Positions 45,144 through 55,644 of a stretch of DNA of 64,000 nucleotides are shown here, piece after piece (within the stretch, counting starts at the first letter, position 1; each line of letters starts with the position of its first letter). The DNA comes from Pseudovirgaria hyperparasitica. Lineage: Eukaryota > Ascomycota > Dothideomycetes > Acrospermales > Acrospermaceae. The notes below the pieces were generated by a model. It did not search any database. It saw only the letters and a list, made by a program, of their open reading frames with translations, and was not told where the DNA came from. Both the position numbers and the translations under genes were made by a program. The DNA lies in assembly GCF_010093815.1 (NCBI RefSeq), contig NW_022985550.1, positions 1,005,074-1,069,073 of the forward strand, read 5' to 3'.

Positions 45144-48100
45144 CTACGCCTCCAATGCAGCTTTTAGAGCAGAATCGATATAGTTGCTGATCCTTTTCCG
45201 ATTCTTCATGTTTAAAGCTCCATTTCGCCATGCTGAGCGCAGCTGTTTGAAAGCAATACGGTCACCTTCATGGGGTTCTGCGTTGATAAATTCAACATAG
45301 TGACGAGCAACACGTTGGCGAATGACGCTCCTAGGACTCATTAAAGCTTCGCCGTAGTAGTTGATCAGGTTCGTAATGCCGCTGTCAGATCTTCTTCTGT
45401 GAAGGTCTTCAAAGGCAAGAAATCGGAATTCGTTGTACATATGTGTATTGAAGTTGCGAATCAAAAAATGGGACCAGAATTGATACAAAACTTCCATGTC
45501 GTAGGGGCAAGATCTGAAGGGAGCAAGTCGCCGTTGTTCGAGTGCTTTTATTCGATGTTGTGTATAATATTCGCCAGTTGATTCAGGGGGAAGAGAGTCC
45601 ACGGGCTTGTCTTTGTCTTTGACCCAATATACTGTCAAAGGGCTGGTGACTTCTACTTTCTCGATAGGTTTCGTTGGAGTGAGGGTGCGGTGGAGGTTCA
45701 GCGATGGCCTCCGATCATCTCTGCAGGCTCAATGAGCATTGGCACTCGCATTCGCACGTGATCAAATGATCTGGCTTACCCGTGCGCCGCATTGACTCCG
45801 TTGACTTGGATGCCGTTGGGTCGGTGATCGGACTTATGTATGTCTTCGGACACGTTTTGAAGATCAATTGAGCCGTTCGAGAACGTTCGAGAAGAAGCTG
45901 TGTGGAAAGAGCCAGTAGCAGGAAGAGGCTGGGTCGAGATTGGCACGTCACGCACAATGATCTTCAGCCCCTCAATTTGTTCATCGGAGAATGAATCTGC
46001 CTCTGGATTCATCGCGGGCGGTATTGATGCAGTGTTGACTTGATCGTTCTGGCTAATGGCGGTGGACGGCGAGAAAGGCTCAGCATGTTGTGCATTCTCA
46101 GCTGTAACACGAGAGTGCTGTCCATTTACCATCGGTGTGTTGGAGATATCCTGTAATGACTGATAGGTCACCTCATTCTGGTGCCATCCCGGGCTTGATG
46201 GGCCTGTCGGCGACATTGTTGGTGGGTAGCGCATGCCGCCTATGTTTTCAAGGCCCTGGGGATGAGGCACAGGTGGATTATGAAGCTCGTCAGGACCATC
46301 ATTCTGAGCGGTGGAATCTCTCTCAGATGTACTCAAGACCCATTGCTCCCAGCCTTCGCGGCGTCGCAGCCTGTCTTTACCATCGACCCCAAGGCGGTAC
46401 TCGATTATCCGAGACTGGTAGCACACCAGCTTGATCATTTCCAGATCTGTGGTGAGCTGCTTGATTCTGTTGAAATCGGCGATGAACGTAAGGTAAACAA
46501 AGCCCTTTGAATCCATGTGCTTTCTCATGAACATATCCTTGCAGAGGTTCTCAACAGAGAAATAGTATTCACTGTGGATATTAGCGTCGAGGGTGTTGCA
46601 TCGGTAGTCGTGTACTTACAGTTGCATTTGAATCATGCTGACAAGCTGATAATTGTCCATCATTGGACTGTATGGCATTGCACTCATTGATTGCATGTAC
46701 GGCTGGTCATACATGCCCGGAATGAATGTCTGGATAGGTGATAGTTGTTGACTCTGAGGATAGCCGTTGGCAGAACGTCCATAGTTACTGTCCATCACCA
46801 TCGACTGTGGTCGGCCCCCACCACGCATCGACCTTCCTTGGGGCGGAGGCCCAAAATAAGATGTTCCCTCAGAGAAGGACGGCGAGCGAGGGTACGTATA
46901 CTGGCCTGGCTGCATTCCAGAGGTATGTCCATTCGTGAAGCCATGGGCTCCATGATGGTTGAAAGAGTTGGTTGCACCCCGTCCACCACGCATACTGCCA
47001 CGTCCTCTACCTTCGCCACGCTCCCTCCCAGACACGGAGCCAAATTGTCCGTTGCGTCGCTCACCTGAGCCATGCTTAGCCGGAGGGAATGAGGTCTCTA
47101 CTGCTGTAGACTGCTTTCTGTACGCAGCTTCCGGACGATCTGATGTTGAGGCACCGGCGTTTCGTGATTCTTGAGTCGCTGCGATGTCATTCATCGAAGA
47201 GGAGAGATCGTCTCGTCCCTTTTCGGCAGACGTGGATTCGAACTTGCGGGAAGCCCTCTGGCGGTTAGGCATGGCTTGTTTTGACCCTTGACCACTTTGG
47301 GTAGGTCCAGGAGATGGGAAACCTACACCCTCTGCGGCACTGTTCCGATATCCATTCGGAGCATCGGCAAACTTGAACGTACGGTCACTGCGCTCATTTG
47401 AGCCACTCGAGGTCTTCCCATCCTTGTAATGAGGACCGGCACTGGTGGCGCGGCGTGACTTCTCCGGGGTGATGTCTCGCGCGCTGGCTCCATCGCTTCT
47501 TTCTCGCTTGGTAGCATCGCCGTTGTATGGGGTCGGGCCACCTGTAGACTCTTTTTCAGGACTACCAGAGGTGTTGTTGTAGGCACCACCTCGTGACGAC
47601 GCTGTAGCGCCACCACGACTTCCACCGCGAGCACCTCCTCTTCTGTTTCCAGGATTGGGCAATGGTGTATTGAACACAACTGTGGGTGTATATGGCATGG
47701 ACACCCACTCATTCTTACCGTGTGTACGAGATGCCGTGGTGGTACGGTCTTTCACATCCTTTTCAGGCTTGCTGACAGCCTTCTTTTTGTCCTCATCCTG
47801 TGCGGTTTCAACAGTCGGCCAAGACTGTTCGTCTCTGGTTGGTGGTAAAGGAGCTGCGACATTCGAAGGATCTTCTTTGTGAGGTACTTTACTAGTTCGC
47901 GTATCTCGGCGTCCTTGCCCTGCTTTGTCGTCCACTTGAGTACGCGCATCAATGTTAGCATTTTGTCCTTTTTCTCTCCGGCCAGCGGATCTTAAATAAG
48001 TGCCTTCCGGCCCAGTTGGATGCTTACTCTTTCTTCTAGTCTCTGGCTTAATCGCATCATTGGTCTTCTCTGTCGAAGCTTTCATCGACGGTATGCTTGG

Positions 48101-48769
48101 TACGGCTGGGACACTGACCGGGCCCTTTTTAGGAGCCTGGGGAAGAGCAGAGGGCTTGGCAAACTCAGATGCACGCTGCTTCCAAATGTTGACTGTTGGA
48201 GGAGGTGCTTCATGCAAAGGCTTCTGCTGAGTCTTTTCCTTTGACTGGCCCTTCTTAGACTTCTCTTCTTGACTTGCACCTTGATCAGCAGACTTCTCTA
48301 CCGCTGCAGAGCCCTGGGACTTGTTCTCCCATGTTGACTCAGATGAGGCGTTGGCTAATGACGAAACATCATCGTCTTTCCCAAGAGTGGATGATGATGC
48401 AGTGCCACCGAATTCCGGTGATGCAGGACCCGAAATTTGACTCCGTTGCTGGATATTGGGCTGGGTTTGAGGAGCGACGCCATTGGCTTGCGGCTCTTTA
48501 CCAGAAGACTTTTCCAGTTCTTTCTGAACTCTTTTCAGTGAAGCTGCAGCGGTATCATCTTCCACATTATTCACGACTGGTGGGTTTGTTGGCAGAGTGT
48601 TACTGGACGGTGTGGCATCCTTTGCGGGTGTTATTGACCCAGACGATGCTTTGGCCGTAGGTGCTGCTGATGCTGATGTCGAAGAGATGCCTTTCGCGGC
48701 TTGTGCATATGAAAAGGAGCTCATAGTTCCAGTCGTGTCGCTGGATGAACGGTGGGAGGTAGTGGCCAT
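45144..48769 (-). CDS. La-related protein, LARP1/Sro9 type, with C-terminal DM15-like repeats
   Basis: The product is an RNA-binding regulator of mRNA stability and translation. Three exons, 48769-46620, 46571-45780 and 45720-45144 (introns 48 and 59 bp, GTAAGT..CCACAG and GTAAGC..CTGCAG, both phase 2), give 1172 aa. Residues 1-690 are disordered, starting MATTSHRSSSD with FSYAQAAKG as in Sro9 relatives, and rich in RG/GGRG patches (GGARGGSRGGA, GRGRGSMRGGRG). The La motif spans about 700-785: LEYYFSVENLCKD, MRKHMDSKGFVYLTFIADFN and IKQLTTDLEMIKLVC. After a Ser/Pro/Asn-rich linker, about 1050-1165 reads YQFWSHFLIRNFNTHMYNEF, then FEDLHRR and LINYYGEAL. This spacing resembles the helical DM15 repeats of animal LARP1 that bind the mRNA cap. 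MSSFSYAQ (24 codons from the long frame's start) is an alternative start. A 5'UTR intron from about 49317 to 48990 is possible. Confidence 0.88.
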
Positions 48770-51700
48770 GCCAATATGAGAGGCAATTAGCCGCAAGCGG
48801 TGAGGTCTACCAGGTCTTTCGATTGACCTTGGTAGTGATGAGTGATCTCAGACTAGAGCTTGAGCGAGAGACACCGAACAACACAGCCTGTGACTGTGTG
48901 TCCGGAGAGGTGAAGGTCGACCCTCTCCGCGCTAGCTGTCCGATCTTGTTTGACTCGGTCGCGCGCGTGGGTGCTTCGACTGGCAGACTCTGTGAGAGAT
49001 GAAATACCGAATATTTGGTAATGAGATGTGTAGACGAGAGAATGGGTGAAGTTGAAAGTGAAGTCAGGAACGCTTGTTGAGAAGGCAAGTCAGAGGGAGG
49101 GTGTCGCTGGAGCGGTCGCGAGCTGTTACGAATGAGTACCAGAATGATGAGGAAAACGATGGCGGAAAGGTGAGAGAGTGGTGTCGCAGATGAGCAACGA
49201 AATGGGAGGTTTGGTTTGAGGGGAAATCGATTCGGTGGCAATGTCGCACAACGTGGGTGGTGTCTGAACAGGCAGGCGAAAACAGCAGCGACGACGGATG
49301 GAAACAATTTTGCTTACCTTCTAATAGTACCGGTGTGCCTGAGGCGTCGCGGGATCCGCCAAGCAGCGAGGATTCGGTCGTAGGGTAAACGGTGCGCCAA
49401 GTTGAGGGCTTTACCGCAGCTCGAAAACAGAGAAGCGCGAGAGCGAAAAGGGAGCGAGACAGCAGACCGAGAGATATGAGGAGGTGAAGAGTAAGTGAGA
49501 AGAGATAGGTGGCAGGGTAGTAGTAGCAGAAGAGAAAATCAGAGAGAGTGGTTTTTGTTTGGAGTGTGGAGGAGTGGCACGATGGATACCCGCAAAGATA
49601 ATTTTCAACTGCTGAAGACCGAGGAGTGCCCGTTGTGCGTTATGTGTGCTCGTGAGGTTTTTCAATTTCGCCGTGCTCAGTTGTGCACCGGCTGTGCCAG
49701 ACTGTACCCGCCCGCTCTCCCCAACTTGGATGCCACATAGCCCGCGGGCCGGCAGCCTTGGTGTGTTAATACGACTACGGTAATAATTGTTAACCAGGTA
49801 CTAATAAGTGTTAAGGCTTCGACCTCATTCATTCTGCATCATTTATCCACTAATAATCACTAATTGTCACCTAAGAGGGCATTCAACGTTAGGATAGCCC
49901 ACTCAATAGGCTCATTTCGGCTTTCATTCCAACATCCTCGGCCGTGGCTCTCTCTCACACACACTCTCTCTCTCTCTCTTTCTTCTCTCCATTCGCGCAC
50001 CATTGAACTTTTGCTATAATCCTTCGTATCCCCTGGAATCAAAACTCTTACTGAAACACTTCAAGTATGTGCCTGTCTCTCACTTGTCATTTTTCTCCTT
50101 GGCTTCCATTCGGCATAATTCACGCGGAGAAATGAGTTACCTTAGCTGCCTGACAAGCCAAGGCGCTAAGTGTCCCAGTTCATGTCGTCATCTCCAGCAG
50201 CACGTGAGAAGTCGATACTCAGTACCAACTCCTATCTACCTTTTTTATTTATTTTATATGATTCTTCACTTGCTGTGTCTGCAATCAGCTGCATTCAGGC
50301 GTTTCCCGTTACGAGACATCGGGACACGTCCCCTCGTTCTCGGTGGTCAGGTGAATTGTGTTAATTGTGTCACTCACACGCGTTATCTGTCCTACACGTC
50401 GTATGGTGACGCTGCTGCAGATGTGGCGCTCATCATTGTCCTCTTTTCACCCCAGACGCCTGTCAGCTCGCTGGTCGCAGAGTCCTCCTGTTATGAAGTT
50501 GAATGCAGTGATCATAGCGTCGTCCTGCATCAAGCATATCACACATCTCAGGCAGTCCTAAGTTTCTCCGACTTGCATTCCACTCGGCCCACATCAGTCA
50601 TGATCTACTGTTGAACCCAAACCTTGCGTGGGAAATGAGACTGCGAGAACGACGACATTGTATGGTAGATTGTAAGAAAGGTTGCGAGCGTGGGATAAGT
50701 CACCTTTCAAAACAAAGAATATTGGTGCCGTTGAGGAAGAGCATAATGAAGAGTGATGATAGGGAGTAAGAGTAGTGACTTGGGGGTGTAGCGGAGATGG
50801 TATCAATATCTATGGTCGTATCAGACCGAAAGTATGGTATTGTCGAGGCGCCGTCGGTGGTCACAGTACGTCTGGCTCTTCATTCACATATCGATATGCT
50901 AGACCTAGGAGCGATTTTTAGTACATCTGGGTCTCTTTATGGGAACTGGCAGCCTTTCATCGTGGAGACTATCAATCATCTATGTGGTGCGAAACGATGA
51001 TATATCCAGTCCGATCAGACTTACACGAAAACCGACTCTCACGCACATTATGTCCTTCTAATCCTCCAGCTTCCGTCCATCAGCAAGTTTGAACGTAGCC
51101 TCGAACAGATGGAATTTCATAAAACTCTGTAGCCAAGACTCATAAAGAGAGCCTATCATCGATGTACGTCAGGTCTTGAGGGATCTATGAGACCAACATC
51201 CTGGCTCCACGTTGTATCTAGGACATCTCACGACACAAACGTCTTCCTTTGCCCTGCATGCGTTGTTCTGATTCACATGGCACAGTTTGTTTTCGTAATA
51301 GCGATTAGTTTGTGGTTTCGGTAACGAGCTTGAAAACTACATGGCGGTGTTCTAAATAATTTGTCATTCGGTGACTTGTGTCCACTGGTCTGTGAGGTGA
51401 TGTGCGTGAGAGAAACAAGCCACGGAATGGTAGTAGGAGACGGTATATGTCTAGGTAGTGGTTCATGTACAGCTACGAAAGCATTGGCTGTTGTCTTCCT
51501 ATCCCTCACTCTATGTAAGGTGTTGGTATTGTTTAGCCACTGTCACTTTCTGCATTGTTGACACACGAGTGAAACTGCCGTGCCATGATATTGAGACAAG
51601 TGCCATGATGGCATTTTCTTCTGCTGATAAGATACACAATACTCTGCCCTTAGCTTTATAGTCGCCTATGTACTTTCACGCCTGATTACCAACATGCGTT

Positions 51701-51793
51701 GATTTGAAAAACATATACATTGAATTTCGACATGTCTAAACCGAGATCATGTTCGAGCCAAACAAGCGTTCAGTATTACATAGTGTTATACAA
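48770..51793. other. Intergenic region between the LARP and RGS-LOV genes
   Basis: About 3 kb. The left 560 bp are the leader of the LARP gene, with a strong GTAAGC donor on the minus strand at 49317. A 52-codon plus-strand frame with paired cysteines lies at 49582-49740 (see its own entry). The stretch 49741-51793 shows only short frames and a CT-repeat near 49945-49985; I see no gene in it. Confidence 0.5.
49582..49740 (+). CDS. Possible micro-ORF with zinc-ribbon-like cysteines
   Basis: A 52-residue frame begins MDTRKDNFQLLKTEE and continues CPLCVMCAREV..., with a second CTGC pair 12 residues later. The cysteine pattern is C-x2-C-x2-C-x12-C-x2-C, which could bind zinc. It lies upstream of and divergent from the LARP gene, and no splice extension is visible. 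It could be chance; with five cysteines in 52 codons I list it at low confidence. Confidence 0.2.
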   Translation: MDTRKDNFQLLKTEECPLCVMCAREVFQFRRAQLCTGCARLYPPALPNLDAT

Positions 51794-53983
51794 TCAAACC
51801 ACTTTGATATCCCCGAAAAATCTGCCTACCGCCTTCTCTCCCCTCCTGTCTCTCCCTCTGTCCCTTGCACTTTCTTGATGTTGCCTCCTCGGCTCTTCAC
51901 CAACGCCACCCCTATCGCTCATCATCGAGGGACTATTCCGCCCCTGCTGCCTGAGATACTGAGCATAGAGCCTCGAATTCTCAGCCTTTGACACGTCCCT
52001 TCCGTGCGCTGACTCCATCCCGCTATCCTCAGCCGGGCGCCATTTCGCCTGCGGCTTATGCTCGATACCGCCATTAATCCGCCCTGTAAAGTCCTCTCGC
52101 TCCACCATGACGACCATCCACACGCCCACCTTGTTGTCCGAGCCCAGGAGCGGCGTGCAGTGAATCCAGCGCGTCTTGGACTCAACAATGTTGGGCCCGA
52201 ACTTTCCATGCAGCCATTGGATTTTGGCTGTTACGCCGACGCCACGGTCGAACGCTTTGGCGACTTCGGCGCGCACGTGCGCCGGACCGCCGACGCGTGA
52301 GAGGAAGTTTGATTGGAGGAGTCCAGGGACTCGGAGAGAAGCGGATGTGAATACTATACGTAGAGAAGGGGATGGGCGCACGAGGAGGTACTGGACAGTG
52401 TTAATAATGCGGTTGAGCGCACGGGGAGAGAGAGGTCTTACGTTTTTGTATACTCCTGGCAATCGACCAGAGGATCCGAAGCGTGCTGGTGGGTATAGAG
52501 CCTCATCAGAGTCGTCGTCGAGACCAACGTACTTGTGGTTGGGATGATGGTTCTTCCTCGCACCACTAGAATTCGGGCGCGTGCTGGGGGCTGAGCCACG
52601 GGCGTCCTGCTGCACTGCCCTTAGCTCTTCATCGCTCAACATGCGTCCGAGCATTCTAAGGTGTTTGAGTGATTCTTTCGGGGTAGCTTCTGACTGTTCT
52701 TTCTGGCCTAATCTGTCGTGCATCAATAGGCGTTGGAATGACTCGAGACCTCGCCCGCCGTCTACCAAATTTGTCACATCGACTTGGCAGCCGATGAAGT
52801 AGCGCGCTTGAAGGTTATTGTCGTGGAGAGGCGCAACAAGGAGAAGGTTGAGGAATGGTGTACCTTCGCGACGGCTGAAGATGTTAGCGCAAATACCTAC
52901 AGATGCCATGGAACTATGAACTGACTAATTCAGTAATGTCTCGCACAGCTCTTGTCCCTTGTCTATGGCTTCCTTGATCCTTCTTAGGGTCGCTTGGGAG
53001 CTTTTCGGGCCTTGTAGAAAGCGACAATTCTTGCCGATAGTGTATTTGCGTCCGTACTGGGTGGTGCGCGTGAACTCTGGTTGCGATAATCAGTAAAGTT
53101 CCCACGATAGATTTGCGTGACTCTAACCTTCTGAACAGTATACAATGGGGTTATCAGGCTGAGTTGGATCTGTCATGCAATATACTTCTGCAACTCCCTG
53201 TACAAGATCCTGCATAATCGGCGTGTTCGAACCTGTGATTTCCTTGACAAGACATTCTGTCACCACCTGTGTTAATTGATGGGTTATGTAGACCGGAAGA
53301 GCTTCCTCCACCAGTGTTTGCAAGAGCTGATCAGCAGTGTCTTCGAGGCTGGGGTTAATGCTGACTGCGCCCTTGTTCCCACCGCGAGGAGACAGATCCA
53401 TACTGATACGTTGCGCAATTATTGCGTTAGCGTAACGTGCAGCGGCGATTGCCTTTTGGGAGTCGAGGTATCGTATCAGGAGCGGCACCAGTTGTGGTTG
53501 ATAGCGATTGAGAAAAATGGTGAACTTGTGGAATAAAGCGTGGTCTTCAAGGATAGATTTGAGGTGGTCAACAGAGAACAAACGTTCGGCAAGCATTTCT
53601 GCATCTGACTCTGTTACCGTTGGAGGAGGTGGCCTCAAATCAAAGGTCTCTGGTTCGTGATAACGCGACTTGTCATGATCATAGGCCTCAGATTGCGGTA
53701 GTCCTGGGGGAGGTTCCTCATACAAAGGCTGATCCATGTCTTGACTTGGATCTGTCTCATTTGAGTCCTCCTCGTAGCCATCAAAGATCGATACAGCCCG
53801 TACGCTCTGACTAGACCTTGGAGACATTTGGCCGGGCGCTTGCAAATCATCGAAAGCATCGTCTCGTAGTAACTGGTCATCGAACTCTGTGTTTTCTATC
53901 GCTGGTGACATGATTGGACTGCTAATTCGATGCAATAATGGAGGAGTGGAAGACCTTGGCCTCGGGCTTTGTTGATAGGTCAT
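51794..53983 (-). CDS. RGS-LOV-PAS blue-light receptor candidate
   Basis: The product is a candidate photoreceptor coupling blue light to G-protein signalling; fungal RGS-LOV proteins have been described. Four exons, 53983-53128, 53076-52926, 52874-52442 and 52390-51794, give 678 aa. Introns are 51 bp each: GTTAGA..AACCAG, GTCAGT..CTTCAG and GTAAGA..GTCCAG. The last has no stop and keeps frame, but removing it joins GVYKN to YLLVRPSPSLRIVF, as a continuous PAS fold needs. A disordered N-terminus is followed by an RGS-like helical region at about 125-255 (LKSILEDHALFHKFTIFLNR, then IRYLDSQKAIAAARYANAII). The LOV domain (about 265-376) has Cys303 in GKNCRFLQG, Asn335, Asn345 and Gln366, all as in photoactive LOV. 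A second PAS-like domain lies at about 481-585 (TRWIHCTPLLGSDNKVGVWM) with an Arg-rich tail. No membrane segment is seen. Confidence 0.88.
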
Positions 53984-55644
53984 GTCTTTGGATAGCCTAT
54001 CATTCCACAGTAAAAGCTACTGCTGGTTGTATGTACAGGACCGAATTCTTCGAGAACAACACGTGTTTTCAGAGGGAGGCACACTATCTTAAAGGACGAC
54101 CAAGACCATAAAAAGTAGGGTGACGGCAATCAAGCGACTACGTCACAGGAGACTATTTAGCCTGTCAAAGTCTAAGTCGGCTTTGACATCTGTCGGCAAA
54201 ACGGTCGGATGGCTCACAGAGAAATCTGATAGAATGTACCAGGTCATGCATGCCAACCGATCTGCCGCTTGTGAGGATGGCCCTAGTCATGCAAGATAGA
54301 AGGACTCCGGACCGGACTGGAGGAAAAGTGATAGCCCCGTCGAATGGGAATTATTGGCGCAGCTCAACTATATGCATTAAGTCTCTCTTGTCCGGTGGTG
54401 GCGTGTGAGTCTGCATGCCACACGTGTGAGGACGTCGGCCTTGACCATAAAATCTACCAACATGGTGGGCTGACATCAGACCCCAGATGATATCATCGCG
54501 AGTGTCAGTATACTCAGACAAGACCCGCCCATGTTATCTTTTCTTAGTAACGATATGGATAGAATGATGCGATAATAGACCCTGGAGCCGACGACAAGGT
54601 TTCCATGTCATACAAATCCGGGTCGCGCTGGAGTCCGCTCCGTGTGTGCCATCGTCCAAGTCCAGTTAACCAAGGATGAACGTAACAGTACCACACCGGC
54701 CCGATACCGAAGGACGAAAGAGATTAGACTGGTGCGTGTGGTGAGGCTGGACCGGGCGTCATGCTGTGGGTTATTGTGTTACCAACATTGAGAACCTCAT
54801 TTGATGAGGGACGTTCGATGGTTTGGGCGTCAGATTCTTGGATGGGTCCACACGTACCTGTCAAACGCTGAATGTCAAGCGATCATATGCAGGGAGTAGC
54901 CATTATCGACATCTAGATCCGAGGGTCGTCAGGCACTGTCAACGCCAGCTAGGTTAGTAGACAGGCATTGCTTGTGTTTGCTCAGGCACACAAATTCTCG
55001 AGATGTTGGAAAGTCTGAAGATTGATTTCGTTATTGATGCAGATATAAGTGAGCACGGCGGAAGAGGTCCAGTGTATGAGGTTGAATGGTTCACTTCGGT
55101 GTTGTCAAAGCGGTGTCTTGTAGATTGGAGTGGTATTGAAGAAAGGATGTCGAGGTGGAAGAGCATTGAATTACGACGCTAAGCCTATCAAGTACTAGAT
55201 CTTGATCCATCTCATACCCGTGCTGATCCATCTTGATCTTATCCTCACCCTCATACTTCTCTCCTGGTCACAACCCAAACACCACATTTCTGTGATCGCG
55301 TTCATGCAGACATGTTTGTCATAGTCCATCGGTTTAGTTAAGCGTACAGGAAAATACCAACAGGAGGATGATCTGTTGACACGAACAGCACAATATCTAA
55401 TACACTATATGCAAACTCTCATATCAAATCTAAACAGCTTCGATCCCCGATCACGACGAAAGGAATCAAAGATCTCGGGAGACAACACTTTCTATCAGGC
55501 CATATCCCCCTTGTCTGGACTGACACCATGTACCGCGATACGCCATATTAATGCTAACCCGGGAACGCCTTTGCCCAGCAGCTCTAACCTATACTAGCGT
55601 CCATCATTCGATCATTCGACCGCAGATCCTTGATCAAAAAGTCT
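53984..55644. other. Intergenic region
   Basis: About 1.65 kb holding the RGS-LOV promoter and the 3' flank of the esterase gene. I see no credible frame or repeat. The short 70-73 codon frames are unrecognisable. Confidence 0.55.
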
